Shown one piece after another: positions 8,001 to 16,755 of a stretch of DNA of 64,000 nucleotides. The stretch spans positions 761,670 to 825,669 of the forward strand of contig NZ_JH636439.1 in NCBI RefSeq assembly GCF_000255705.1, written 5' to 3'. Made by a program: the position numbers and the translations under genes. The notes under the pieces were generated by a model. It saw nothing but the letters and a program-made list of their open reading frames with translations, had not been told where the DNA came from and did not search any database. The stretch is from Zavarzinella formosa DSM 19928. GTDB lineage: Bacteria; Planctomycetota; Planctomycetia; Gemmatales; Gemmataceae. Positions within the stretch are counted from its first letter, which is position 1, and the number at the start of each line of letters is the position of its first letter.

Positions 8001-10351
8001 AATTGCCGGGTTTCGACGTGATTGGGGTTGGTCTTCAAGACCGACCGGAACAGGTCGATGGCGATGGCAAACTTTCCTTTGCCGATTTGGATGTGGGCTT
8101 CCTTCACTTGTTGTTGCACAAACTGCTGTTGCTGGACAACCACCACCTGTTGCTGCGGCGGCAAGGTCGTGAGCCGGGCGATATCTCCCATGCGGTATCG
8201 GAGATCATTCGCATCCTGACAGCGGACCGTCGTGTTGGCCACTTGAACATTCAACTCGGCATCAAGGATGAACGTGTTCACGTCAAAGCTGGCGACCTCC
8301 CGGAGAGAACCCATCAGGAAGAAACGAGCGCCGACGGCCCGGCCGAGTGTGAGACGGGCGTACCCGTTGGTCAGCACATCGCGGAGCGTCAACCCGAGGC
8401 GACCCATCCACCAGTACACTTCGCCGGGGTTCACCACATCGTACTGCATACGAAAATAGGGAGAAATCGTGTCGGCGGTCCATTGTCCCAATCCGGGGGG
8501 AATGCTGGACTGGATGGCGAACGGATCGCGGAATTCCACGAACGGCAACACCACCATCCGGGGGCGAATCACCGGCACAACCACCGGCGGCGGGCAAAGC
8601 GGCCGGCACTGGTCGAGACGCAACCGCACGCCGGGATGGCCGGGATTCAGGCCGAGGGCAAATTCAAAATGTCGCAGAGCCTCGCGGAACAATCCGCGAA
8701 GGAAACAATTATCCCCCAATTGCACGGACGCGACAAAAGCCCGTTGGTTGACCACGGCGGGGCCGTCCAAAATCACCACCGGGGGAGGCGGCGGGGCGCC
8801 GACTTCGATGACGCGGAAGCCATTAAAATCCTCAATCACCACCCGGCCAAATTCCGGCGGGCGCGGGGTGAAAACCATGATCGGCGGGGGGGGCGGGGCG
8901 ACCACTTGCGGAGCCGGGACCGGCGGGGGCGGGGGAAGCTCGGCCACCGGTTGCGGCAGCACCGGCCGGGCCTGTTCGGCCAGCGCCTTTTCGTAATTCC
9001 GCTTTTCGTCATCATTCATCTGTAACATGCGGGCCAACGCCGGGAGCCGATTGCTCATTTCCTCCGGGCTGGCGGCGACGATGCGGGCCGTCTGAACGAT
9101 CAAGCCGCTTTGGGTGTCCACTAACCGGGCGTTAACCGAGATGCCCGCCAGACGGTTGACGCTGCCCAGAACGACGTAGCGGGCGCGAGACAACTTGCCG
9201 AATTCCGTGCGGCCGGTTTCATCCTCATACAAGGCTTCGTGGGTGAGCTTGAGCTCCTCAAGTAAAGCATTGGTCTGCGCCCGTTCCACCACATCGAAAC
9301 GAGGACGGAAGTTACCAAGCAGTTCTTCCGCGATGGCATGGCCGGCTCGCGGGACGCCGATATCGTTGATGACTTCAAAATCGGCAACGGCAACGCGCGG
9401 CTTGCGGTTGTTGATGGCCAGTTCAGACTCGGCAATCTCCTGACGCACCACCGGCGTGTCCCAATTTTGTTGGGCCACCTTCAAGACGGTGATCGCTTCC
9501 TCAAGCCGATAGGGGTCTTTGCGAATCTGGGCGGCTTCGTTGCGGTTTTCGTCGTATTTTTGGAGTTTTGTTTTGAGCGGGTCGTAAATGTCGCGGTAAT
9601 CCGCCAAGTTGGCCCCGTTGGCGGCGGCTTGGTCGTAAGCCAGCACGGCCGAGCGGATGTTGTTCGCCTTGCGGGCCGCCTCGGCTTCCTCCAGATATTT
9701 CGACTTTTTTTCTTTGTCTTCCAGTTCGGCCGAAACAAGGGCATCCGCCTGACGCTTCAAGTTGCTCAGCGTTTCGGCGGCATCGGTTTCGCCGTATTGG
9801 TCAAGGGCCTCGCTGGCGAGCTTGGCGGCCTCGATCGGTTTGCCGGCCGTGAGGATTTCTTGAATGTCATCAATGGTCTTTTGGACGGCGTCTTTCTGTG
9901 TCAGCTTCGTTTGAAGGCGTTCGATCTCTCCTTTGACGAAGTCTGTTTCTTGAATGGACAAGGCCGTCTGCAAGTTGTCGAGAGCCTCTTTGTCCTTCCC
10001 TTCGGCCATTTGGAGGAAGGCCTTGGAAAGAACGGCTTCGTACTTCTCCTGGCCCGTTTGGGCTGTCAGGGTGGGAAGGACCGGCAGCGTGTCCTCGTCC
10101 GTTTTGACTTCCGGCGGGGGAGGAAAGGCCGGGTCCGTTGGATCGACGGGGTCCGTCGGATCGGGAATAGCTGTCGGGTCGGTCGTCGGAATCGGTTTGG
10201 AGACGCCCGGCGGGATCGGTTTTGATTCGCCCGGTGAAACCGGTTCGTCCTTTATTTGGGCCACGACGGGTGCGGCATTTTGGCCGCAACCGGTTAAGAG
10301 GATGGCGACAGCCAGGGTGGAGAGGCTGAAGCCTAAAAAGAGACGATGCAT
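5087..10351 (-). CDS. Giant TPR-repeat lipoprotein with CsgG/FlgO-like domains
   Basis: 1754 residues from ATG 10351. I prefer this to an in-frame ATG 51 nt upstream because it gives a clean lipoprotein signal with lipobox LTGC (C22) and has a GGGAG about 11 nt before it. After a Pro/Asp-rich linker come TPR-like helices (about 95-320). A CsgG/FlgO-like segment follows (about 325-450; PRVAVADFEVI ... FDVVERAQTNALLEEL ... ARYVVLGSVNRL). Then come Pro-rich linkers and a second, more divergent, domain of the same type near 600-730 (MVVLPFVEF ... GARFFLMGSL). Gln-rich stretches and about ten further TPR-like repeats separated by Ala/Lys/Glu-rich helices run to the C-terminus. Probably tethered to a membrane facing the periplasm, acting as a scaffold. 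Function unknown. Confidence 0.85.
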   Translation of the reverse strand: MHRLFLGFSLSTLAVAILLTGCGQNAAPVVAQIKDEPVSPGESKPIPPGVSKPIPTTDPTAIPDPTDPVDPTDPAFPPPPEVKTDEDTLPVLPTLTAQTGQEKYEAVLSKAFLQMAEGKDKEALDNLQTALSIQETDFVKGEIERLQTKLTQKDAVQKTIDDIQEILTAGKPIEAAKLASEALDQYGETDAAETLSNLKRQADALVSAELEDKEKKSKYLEEAEAARKANNIRSAVLAYDQAAANGANLADYRDIYDPLKTKLQKYDENRNEAAQIRKDPYRLEEAITVLKVAQQNWDTPVVRQEIAESELAINNRKPRVAVADFEVINDIGVPRAGHAIAEELLGNFRPRFDVVERAQTNALLEELKLTHEALYEDETGRTEFGKLSRARYVVLGSVNRLAGISVNARLVDTQSGLIVQTARIVAASPEEMSNRLPALARMLQMNDDEKRNYEKALAEQARPVLPQPVAELPPPPPVPAPQVVAPPPPPIMVFTPRPPEFGRVVIEDFNGFRVIEVGAPPPPPVVILDGPAVVNQRAFVASVQLGDNCFLRGLFREALRHFEFALGLNPGHPGVRLRLDQCRPLCPPPVVVPVIRPRMVVLPFVEFRDPFAIQSSIPPGLGQWTADTISPYFRMQYDVVNPGEVYWWMGRLGLTLRDVLTNGYARLTLGRAVGARFFLMGSLREVASFDVNTFILDAELNVQVANTTVRCQDANDLRYRMGDIARLTTLPPQQQVVVVQQQQFVQQQVKEAHIQIGKGKFAIAIDLFRSVLKTNPNHVETRQLLVQVETQQRQADLEAQRQAAWQQQQVLAAQQRDRQIALAAAAEAQRLQAQRQQALLGAQQQKAFLGQQLLAQQNLIAQAQLANRQNNLEQRVSFLESANAIKRDDAVIQELADAKARLAVERQKRQAAEQAARDAEVRRLKDIELDRVKIQLVAEQEKKALLEVARQKAIAEKNQAEYDTFVDQGQRALAKQNYGIAVASFQNARRLKPSPEIEKLVSAALVEQARADAMKKGEEEHRKLEAQLAQEELRRKQLEEQNASLQVKYQAALAKAREAMKSRQYDEAVVSYKLASNTLRTEEANNGLREATDLLAKAKAEADVDAKKKAEEQRRIADIQKRLAEGRTAMAAKQYDKAVLTLKAATALKPDDVALQTELTKAQQLRDEAAALARRQKEETDKKTNLTKLLANGEANLKARQYDAAIVSFNEVLKISPDNQEAKAGLEAAETASAKMAGDAKAQAEAKAKRAAYEKQIQTGQAALRLKQLESALAAFQKAQEILPGDAASLQLIKEVTKQQDEAKASISAKQKAAELAQHLGTARTALRSSKFSEAQAAADKAAKISPDAPDVKKLFVDIDTAKKASAAIVQKKEMDAKKGLKVDALLADARKAIAAKDLNAASKFLAEAAVEDPTDPDIKKVQAEYEAVRRSMAAGDTEAKKKQEAYLLALRNASTAFATKKYPEAMAAAKQALALKPEDPAATKILNDSERMIETATAGAMEAKKRQEAYDNAIKTGRAALVKKDYDDAEKAFTDALKIIPNDPTATALLKQAKTLDAEAGAMEARKKQYVAAMTAAQRAMQMRDYPDAVEAYQAALKAIPADPAALKGLAEAKAAMVPPKKETPIVPKKIEPMPMPKVEPKVPPKVVPKVEPKADENAGKIVALFKAADGLEDQGKFVDAYKNYQEVLKLSPANAEAKKKSDLCAWMVQGQRDLAAGKFPEASVSFENALKLYPTDANAKKFLALSKAKKKA

Positions 10352-10545
10352 GGTAAAGAGTGCTCCCGGGTGCGTGGGTGGTGCGCAAGCCATCATGGCC
10401 ATTCGACAAACGGGGACGAGACCGTTGCCGGGTTAACGGGATCATACCCATGCCTTGCGCGATTTGGCAAGGCGAAGCTAGGGGTTCGGGGTAACAAACG
10501 GAAATGATGGCAAAATGGATAAAAAGATCAGCAATCTGAAAAGTG

Positions 10546-10574
10546 TTCGAGCGACAACGATGCTGTCACTCGAA
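10546..10574 (-). terminator. Probable terminator of the SMP-30/LRR gene
   Basis: An inverted repeat of 11 nt per arm with one mismatch (TTCGAG-x-GACA against TGTC-x-CTCGAA) and a 7-nt loop. It lies just beyond the stop codon of the minus-strand gene at 10592 and is followed on that strand by a short T-rich stretch. Confidence 0.5.
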
Positions 10575-10591
10575 TGAATGCCAACAGATTG

Positions 10592-12697
10592 TCACGATCC
10601 CGCAAAAGTGATCTCGGTCCCCGGCAACAGAATTTTCAGCTTCTCCCGTCCGGCCGGGGTGAACTTGCCGTGCAGGTGAAGTTTGACAAGTCCCTTTAAG
10701 TTGCCAAGTGTTTCCACACAGGCATCGGTGATCTTGGGGGATTGCAAGGAGAGTTCTTCGAGAGTGGTCATCTTGGCAATGGCCTTCAAACCCTCGTCGT
10801 CAAACACGCCGATGACAAGCATGAGATTTTTCAACGCCGGGAGTTTGGCGATTTGTTCGAGCGTGGCATTGCTCGCGCCTCGGTCGTAGATGTCGAGTTG
10901 TTCGAGTTGTTTTAACTGAGGCAGAAACGAGAATCCTGCTTCCGTGGTTTCGGGGCCGTGAACATGCAGTTGCCGAAGGTTCGTCAATCCGGCCAGATGT
11001 TTCAACCCGGCGTCCGTCACCTTCGTGTGAACGACTTCAAGCCGCTTCAGGCTCGTCAGTTTGCCGATGGCTTCCAATCCGGCGTCGCTGGCCGGGGAGG
11101 AGTGCAGGTTGATTGACACCAGTTGTTTCATCCCGCCGAGATGTTGAAACCCCGAGCCGGTGACTTTGCTAGCGCAGACCGTGATTCGCTGCATTTTCGT
11201 CAGCCCGGCGAGATGCTCGAACCCCTCGTCACCAACGGCCGTCAGGCACACGTTGAGCCGTTCAAGGTTGGTCAGTCCCTTGAGGTGAACAAGGCCGGAA
11301 CTGGTGACGGCGGTGCCGGAAAGTTGCAAGTTCCGCAGTTCGGTTTGCCCGGCCAACTGTTTCAGCCAATCGTCGGTGACGCGGTCGCCGGGCTTTTTCG
11401 GCGTCGGCACCTTATGGCCGTCCGTGTTTTCGTTGAGATCGATTTCGACGATCCGAGAGAACATCGAAAGGGCTTCATCACCGGTGATTTCCCGCAACCA
11501 GTCGGGGGCAAAGACTTCGCGAGTGGCTTTCCCGACAAGACGTCTGATTTCATCAAGCAGTTTTCCTTCGGCGGCCTGACGGGTCAACGCCGGTTTCAAT
11601 TCGGCCGAGAGAAAGGTAGCGAGCTTTGTCTGCAACTGTTTGTCACGGAACGCGAAGTTCTCGATGGCCGGGTCTTTTTCAACCTGTCTTTTCAGGTATC
11701 GTTTGACAAGTTCTGCATCCGGATGCGGTTTCATCGGGACAAGATTTAACATGCGGGTGATTGCCATCGGCTTGCCGGGATGACCCGCAAAACCTTTGAC
11801 ACCGACTTTGGCGTGGAACACTCCCGGAGGTTCGCCGGTGGTGCAGAAAATCTCATCGTGATCCGGGCCACCGAAGGTGATGTTGCTCACCACTTTGGCG
11901 GGGACCGGCAAATACGCGAGCACTTTTCCTTCCGGACTCAACACGGTGATCCGGCCCTTGCCGGTTTCCGGTCGGTGGAAGTCGGCCACCCAAAGGTTGC
12001 CTTCGGCGTCGAACACGCAACCATCGCCGCCGGAACCGCCGAGATCGTAAAAGAGTTCCGGCTTGCCGAGCGTTTTGTTATCGGCCGGAAGGGCGTAACG
12101 CAGGATCTTCTTTGTCTGCGATTCGATCACGTAAAGGAACTTGCTGGCGGGATCGACATCCAATCCGTTCGGGAAAGCCAGACCGCCGCCGATGAGATCG
12201 GCTTTGCCATCGGGCCGCACACGGTAGATGTTCCCCACGGGATTGGTTGGCGTCGAACCTTCGGGATCACTCCAGTAGATATTGCCCTTCGCGTCCACCG
12301 TGAGGTCGTTGAGACCGCGAAGCGGCTGGCCGTTCACTTGATCGACAATCACGCCCGCCTTGCCCTCCGGGGAGACGTCAAGGATCGCCTTGCTCATGTT
12401 ATCCGCAACCAACAGATGCCCGTCTCCTTTCAGGACCGTGCCGGCTGGATTGATTTCCAAATACCGATGGAACTTCTTTTGAGCATCCACGCGAAGCAAC
12501 GCTCCGCTGCAAAAGAAGACCTCGCCTTTCCTCCACGTCGGTCCCTCGGAATAGCCATAGGCATCCGAATAATGGTCGAACTTCACGTCGGCGAGAAGTT
12601 TGGCCAGATCGCCGGTTGGTTCGGCCCCGAACGCGGGGATAATAAGCGTTACAAACAACAAGGTGGCAGTGGAAAAGTGAGAGCAAGCGCGCGGCAT
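10592..12697 (-). CDS. Secreted SMP-30/gluconolactonase-like beta-propeller fused to leucine-rich repeats
   Basis: 701 residues from ATG 12697, chosen over an upstream ATG because it starts a clean signal peptide (MPRACSHFSTATLLFV...AFGAEP) and follows an AGAGG. The N-terminal half (about 25-320) has SMP-30/gluconolactonase/LRE motifs: EGPTW, LRGLNDLTVDAKGNIYWSD, AFPNGLDVD and DGCVFDAEGNLWVAD, matching the usual metal-site Glu, Asn and Asp. A linker (about 320-450) is followed by seven to eight leucine-rich repeats of about 24 residues (L-x2-L-x-V/L...GL-x-HL-x-GL-T-x-L). Repeats of this kind with a gluconolactonase-type propeller are seen in planctomycetes. The substrate is unknown, and the LRR part suggests a binding role outside the cytoplasm. 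Confidence 0.8.
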   Translation of the reverse strand: MPRACSHFSTATLLFVTLIIPAFGAEPTGDLAKLLADVKFDHYSDAYGYSEGPTWRKGEVFFCSGALLRVDAQKKFHRYLEINPAGTVLKGDGHLLVADNMSKAILDVSPEGKAGVIVDQVNGQPLRGLNDLTVDAKGNIYWSDPEGSTPTNPVGNIYRVRPDGKADLIGGGLAFPNGLDVDPASKFLYVIESQTKKILRYALPADNKTLGKPELFYDLGGSGGDGCVFDAEGNLWVADFHRPETGKGRITVLSPEGKVLAYLPVPAKVVSNITFGGPDHDEIFCTTGEPPGVFHAKVGVKGFAGHPGKPMAITRMLNLVPMKPHPDAELVKRYLKRQVEKDPAIENFAFRDKQLQTKLATFLSAELKPALTRQAAEGKLLDEIRRLVGKATREVFAPDWLREITGDEALSMFSRIVEIDLNENTDGHKVPTPKKPGDRVTDDWLKQLAGQTELRNLQLSGTAVTSSGLVHLKGLTNLERLNVCLTAVGDEGFEHLAGLTKMQRITVCASKVTGSGFQHLGGMKQLVSINLHSSPASDAGLEAIGKLTSLKRLEVVHTKVTDAGLKHLAGLTNLRQLHVHGPETTEAGFSFLPQLKQLEQLDIYDRGASNATLEQIAKLPALKNLMLVIGVFDDEGLKAIAKMTTLEELSLQSPKITDACVETLGNLKGLVKLHLHGKFTPAGREKLKILLPGTEITFAGS

Positions 12698-12773
12698 GAT
12701 GGCGGCGACCTCTTGGGGGTGTGATGGAATTGAAATAGAGAATTGCCCGGCGGATTCAGGATTTGTGAACGAA

Positions 12774-12807
12774 CAAGAGCCTTGCCGCATGAACGGCAAG
12801 GCTCTTG
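12774..12807. terminator. Hairpin terminator after the Pro-rich LptA-like gene
   Basis: CAAGAGCCTTGCCG pairs perfectly with CGGCAAGGCTCTTG around a 6-nt loop. On the minus strand it lies 24 nt past the stop of the gene at 12831 and upstream of the next minus-strand gene, so it probably separates the two transcripts. Confidence 0.75.
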
Positions 12808-12830
12808 GAATTGAACGATAGATACTTCAA

Positions 12831-14093
12831 TCAATCGGGAATATAGCTGGCCGGGGTGACCATCGGTCGCGGAGCCGGCGATGAACTCAGACCGGTCGTG
12901 CCGATTTGGTAGACCATCTTCTCGGCCGTCATCTCGCTCCACGACTTGCCGCGTTTGGTCTTGAGGTGGATGTTCCCCTTCATCAGCACTTCGCCGGTGC
13001 CGGAGAGAATCGTGAGGTGTTCGCAGGTTCCCTCAATGCCAGGGGCTGTGAACTTCACATGGCCAATCGCCGAGACCCCGGCCAAGGTCGAGGGGCGGCC
13101 GTCTTGCGGGGCCGACATTTCGATCTTCTCGCCGTAGACCTTCAGCAAGATTTCTTCGCTGGAGGTGTTGCGAATCTCGAAACGGGGCTTGCCGTCCCCC
13201 ATGCGAAGGGTCATCTTCAAACGGGCGGCTGCCGGGGCGGGGGTCGTTTCCACCGGTTTGGACGGAACCAATTTCACGGAGTCGGGAGGCAACGGAGCCG
13301 GGACCGGCTTGCTTACTTCGTTCAGCGGGGGCAACGGATTGGCCGCCGGAGGCGTCAGAACCACCGGCGGCGGGAGCGGGGCTTCCACTTTCGGCGGGAG
13401 CGGGGTAACCGGCGGCGCAATCGTCGGCTTGGGGGCTTCCGGTTTCTTGGTCTCCGGCAATGGCGGGGGGGCCGTTTCCGGGGCCTTCGGTGCGCTCGGC
13501 AGCTTGATGTCGAAGCTTTCTTCGGCTTCCAATATGGGAAACTTCGGGGTCGTCATATCCGGTTTGCCGACGGCCGGTTTCGGCTCGTCTTTCTTCAGCG
13601 CATCCGGCTTTGAAACCGGTTCTTTCTTGGTGTCGGCCTCGGCTTTCACCGGGACGATTTCCGGCGGCAAGTCGGGCAGGTCCACCGGGACGAACACCGG
13701 ATCTTTGCTTCCTGTTTTCAGGGTGGAAGCCGGCTTTGGCGGCGGAGCTTCCTCGTGCGGCAAAGCCTTGCCGGTGGCCGGAGCGGGAATGTCCAAATCC
13801 GGCGCCGGAACCACTTGCTTCACGGGTAAGGCCGGGGCGGGCACACTCGGCAGGTCCAGTTCAAACTCGATGGCCGGAGGCGGGGTCTTCGCCGGTTCGG
13901 TGGTCAGTTCTTTGAGCGGGGCCTTCACAGGGCCGCTCGGCGTGTCCGAACCGGCCGCGGGGGTGGCTGGTTTGACAGTGATGGCCGGGGGGGCGTCTTT
14001 GGGGGATTCCTTCTTGTCCGTGGCAAATACCGCCAGTCCGCCAACCCCAAGGGTCAGCGTGCAGGCCGCCACCTTCCAACGATTCATACTCAT
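12831..14093 (-). CDS. Pro-rich exported or anchored protein with LptA/OstA-like C-terminal domain
   Basis: 420 residues from ATG 14093, which has GGAG 8 nt upstream; a longer frame reaching 14174 has no such signal. The N-terminus (MSMNRWKVAACTLTLGVGGL) is a signal peptide or membrane anchor. Residues 30-300 are low-complexity Pro/Ala/Lys/Glu sequence. The last 110 residues (KMTLRMGDGKPRFEIRNTSS ... GHVKFTAPGIEGTCEHL ... EVLMKGNIHL ... MTAEKMVYQIGT) have the repeating beta-strand pattern of OstA/LptA-like domains, which carry lipopolysaccharide or other lipids across the periplasm. The lipid-transport role is inferred from that pattern only. Confidence 0.75.
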   Translation of the reverse strand: MSMNRWKVAACTLTLGVGGLAVFATDKKESPKDAPPAITVKPATPAAGSDTPSGPVKAPLKELTTEPAKTPPPAIEFELDLPSVPAPALPVKQVVPAPDLDIPAPATGKALPHEEAPPPKPASTLKTGSKDPVFVPVDLPDLPPEIVPVKAEADTKKEPVSKPDALKKDEPKPAVGKPDMTTPKFPILEAEESFDIKLPSAPKAPETAPPPLPETKKPEAPKPTIAPPVTPLPPKVEAPLPPPVVLTPPAANPLPPLNEVSKPVPAPLPPDSVKLVPSKPVETTPAPAAARLKMTLRMGDGKPRFEIRNTSSEEILLKVYGEKIEMSAPQDGRPSTLAGVSAIGHVKFTAPGIEGTCEHLTILSGTGEVLMKGNIHLKTKRGKSWSEMTAEKMVYQIGTTGLSSSPAPRPMVTPASYIPD

Positions 14094-14246
14094 GGCATCT
14101 TCTCCATTCCAAGACGGATTTTCCATGTCCGCCGACGAAGGGATAACATCTCCCGAAACCCGTGTCGATGCCAACTCGCCACGACTGCCTCAACGGGGTA
14201 GAATCACCCTGCTTGTTCCCCTTGACAGCTCTCCGAAAGTTGACCA

Positions 14247-15215
14247 ATGTCCGCGAAACCCCGCGTCTTTGTGGCCCGGCGCATCCCCGATCTCGGCCTG
14301 GATATGATTGCCCCGCATTGCGACATGGAAGTTTGGCCGGAACTTCTCCCCCCGTCGCCGTCCGTTCTGAAGGAAAAGGTGAATGGTTGCGTCGGTCTCG
14401 TCTCCCTGTTGACGGATCGCATCGATGGCCCGCTCATGGATGCCGCCCCCGGTTTGAAGATCATCAGCAACTTCGCCGTGGGTGTGAACAACATCGACAT
14501 CCCGGCGGCCACAGCCCGGAACATCAAGATCGGCAACACCCCCGGCGTTCTCACCGAGGCGACCGCCGATATCGCCGTCACCCTGCTGTTGGCGGCCACC
14601 CGGCGGTTGTGGGACAGTGCCATTGATGCCAGGGAAGGGCGTTGGTTCACTTGGGACCCGCGCGGCTGGCTTGGTCAGGATCTCAGCGGCCGGACATTGG
14701 GCATCGTCGGCATGGGCCGCATCGGGCTGGCAACCGCCCGACGGCTACATCACGGCTGGGGCATGAAGGTGCTTTATTCCGCCCGCTCGCCCAAACCAGA
14801 AGCGGAAAAGGAACTGAAAGCCACCCGCGTGGAGATGGACACGTTGCTGGCCGAGAGCGATTTTGTCTCCGTTCACACCGACCTGAACGCAGACACCAAG
14901 GGCCTCTTTGGGGCCGCCCAATTCGCCAAGATGAAGCCGACGGCGGTGTTTGTGAACACCTCGCGCGGTCCCGTCGTCGATCAGGCGGCGTTGGCGAAAG
15001 CCCTGCGGGAGAAGACGATTTTCGCCGCCGGTCTGGACGTGACCGACCCCGAGCCGCTACCCAAGGAACATGAGTTGTACACGCTACCCAATTGCGTGAT
15101 CGCGCCGCACATCGCCAGCGCCACCGTGGACACCAGGAATGCAATGGCCCGTATCTGTGCCGAGAACCTGATCGCCGGGCTGACAGGTCGGCCGCTGACG
15201 GCGAGTGTTAATTAA
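14247..15215 (+). CDS. D-2-hydroxyacid dehydrogenase (glyoxylate/hydroxypyruvate reductase type)
   Basis: A 322-residue NAD(P)-dependent D-isomer-specific 2-hydroxyacid dehydrogenase. The dinucleotide motif is GIVGMGRIG (152-160). The catalytic triad is R240 (NTSRGP), E269 (DVTDPEPLP) and H288 (IAPHIASAT). The LGVGVNNID-type segment (FAVGVNNID, 77-85) and the LTEATADIAVTLLL helix are typical of the glyoxylate reductase / glycerate dehydrogenase subgroup. It probably reduces glyoxylate or hydroxypyruvate with NAD(P)H; the cofactor preference is not resolved here. Length is normal. It is transcribed away from the Pro-rich gene to its left, and converges on the DyP peroxidase with 54 nt between. 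Confidence 0.92.
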   Translation: MSAKPRVFVARRIPDLGLDMIAPHCDMEVWPELLPPSPSVLKEKVNGCVGLVSLLTDRIDGPLMDAAPGLKIISNFAVGVNNIDIPAATARNIKIGNTPGVLTEATADIAVTLLLAATRRLWDSAIDAREGRWFTWDPRGWLGQDLSGRTLGIVGMGRIGLATARRLHHGWGMKVLYSARSPKPEAEKELKATRVEMDTLLAESDFVSVHTDLNADTKGLFGAAQFAKMKPTAVFVNTSRGPVVDQAALAKALREKTIFAAGLDVTDPEPLPKEHELYTLPNCVIAPHIASATVDTRNAMARICAENLIAGLTGRPLTASVN

Positions 15216-15269
15216 GGCGTTTGAATGTCTCGCCGTGTCATCGGTTCGGATCGTTAATAGGTCGCCCGG

Positions 15270-16679
15270 TCATTTGTCCGGTAACTCACACAAATATTGC
15301 ATCGCCGACAGGCTTGGCAGAAAGAAGTATCCACCGCCCAAAGTGGTCACGAATTGGGGCATCCCGCTTAGCCGGAGGCGAACGGGGTCTTGCGGGATGG
15401 TCATGCTCGGCGGGATTTCCGCCGAAACTTTGGGAGCGGTGATCGGATCGGGACTCTCGTAAAGACGCGAGAATTTTCCATCATTCAACCACGTCTGCTG
15501 CACAAACTCGAACTGTTTGCGGATGCTCGCCTGAAGCGTGATGAAGAACAATCCCCGTGATTTGCCATCATCAATGGCCGGATCGACCGGGCGTTCCCCG
15601 AAGGTTCGGCCGCGACGCAACAAACGGTGCCGTCTGACCGTTACTCGTGATTGGACAGAGCCTTCGTCCAAACTGTCGCGTGGATTGGATCGGCGGATGT
15701 GGGCGGCGATCGGGCATTTCAAACCGTCGGAATCAATTGGCTGTTTCCCGTCGCCGACGTATTCAAAATTATTGTCTCCCTCCATGCCGGGGTCCGTTTG
15801 CGGATATCGAACCAATGGCGCGCCGCTTGGCCACCGCCCCACGCATTTGGCGGCCAGCCATCCGGCGGTGACCGACCCGCCATGAGAGGCCGCCTCTTTT
15901 TGAAAGTAATGATGGAAGCCCGCCACATCCTGTCTTAATTTTCGGATAACCAGATAACTGCCGAACTTCCCGAAATCGAAATGCCCGCCGTTGACCGTCG
16001 GAGAATAGGAATAAGTTCCGTATTCATCCGGGCAGCCTAGCAAAAACTCGCCGGGGTTGATGGCCGATGGTTTCGTCGCCCCGCCGATTCCGTCGATGTC
16101 GGGCTGGGACAAACCGTCACGGAAGCCGAAATGTTCCCTCTCGTCTTCAAAAATCCGGGACTTCTCCGAGGCGATTTGGCTCACGGCCCCGCTGTCGATG
16201 GCCGGGGTGATCCAGCGAGCCCGAAGGTTCTCCAGTTCTGTTTCGTCTTTTGCGTATAGCAAAACGACCAGATCCAGCGTGGGTTGTTTGGGATTGCCGT
16301 ATTCCCAATGATGCGGGTCGTTGGTTCCCACATCGCCAAGGACATTCGCTCGGATTGCTTCTCCCATCGAGTTTTTCGGGGCGCCTTCGTCGTCGGTGCC
16401 GCAAAACTCCGGGGGAAAATTGGCGTATAGTTCGCACCGGGAAATGCCCAGTTTGACCAGACCCGGCGCGCCGATGGCCACATTGAGGGCCGTGCTTGAA
16501 ACAGGGACGTCGGCCTTGGCCTTCTCCTCCCGAGAACGGGCATCCTCGATTGGCAGAGTTTTCAACCAGCGTTTTGTTTCATGTCGATTTTTGATGTGGA
16601 GAAACTCGAAACTCGAGAATCGCAAGCGTGAATAGCCAAACGCAACAAGTCCTTGGATGTCGGCGAGATCAAGCGTCAT
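15270..16679 (-). CDS. DyP-type heme peroxidase
   Basis: 469 residues from ATG 16679 (GAGG 5 nt upstream); the frame is open 33 codons further, but that stretch overlaps the preceding gene. Family marks are the GFRDG motif with its distal Asp (D188), followed by LSQPDIDG, and the proximal heme-ligand candidate H327 in AAHIRRSNPRD. C-terminal blocks GLFFITLQASI and FEFVQQTW are also typical. No Tat or Sec signal is seen, so it is cytoplasmic or encapsulated. It follows, on the same strand, a gene with a duplicated ferredoxin-like domain, and the two are probably cotranscribed. The class is the longer DyP type (C/D-like). The natural substrate is unknown. Confidence 0.9.
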   Translation of the reverse strand: MTLDLADIQGLVAFGYSRLRFSSFEFLHIKNRHETKRWLKTLPIEDARSREEKAKADVPVSSTALNVAIGAPGLVKLGISRCELYANFPPEFCGTDDEGAPKNSMGEAIRANVLGDVGTNDPHHWEYGNPKQPTLDLVVLLYAKDETELENLRARWITPAIDSGAVSQIASEKSRIFEDEREHFGFRDGLSQPDIDGIGGATKPSAINPGEFLLGCPDEYGTYSYSPTVNGGHFDFGKFGSYLVIRKLRQDVAGFHHYFQKEAASHGGSVTAGWLAAKCVGRWPSGAPLVRYPQTDPGMEGDNNFEYVGDGKQPIDSDGLKCPIAAHIRRSNPRDSLDEGSVQSRVTVRRHRLLRRGRTFGERPVDPAIDDGKSRGLFFITLQASIRKQFEFVQQTWLNDGKFSRLYESPDPITAPKVSAEIPPSMTIPQDPVRLRLSGMPQFVTTLGGGYFFLPSLSAMQYLCELPDK

Positions 16680-16755
16680 GGATGCCTCGGTAAGAATGGT
16701 CGCCTTGTGATTGCGAGTGAAAATCAGCATTTGCCCTTCGGCACGACCCTCAACA

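Noticed and set aside
11780-12724. A 314-codon plus-strand open frame opposite the SMP-30/LRR gene
   Set aside because: His/Arg-rich product with no domain; the minus strand encodes a clear signal peptide, propeller and LRRs over the same bases.
13165-14307. A 380-codon Ser/Gly-rich plus-strand frame
   Set aside because: Complement of the Pro/Ala-rich region of the gene at 12831-14093; the Ser/Gly pattern is explained by that complement.
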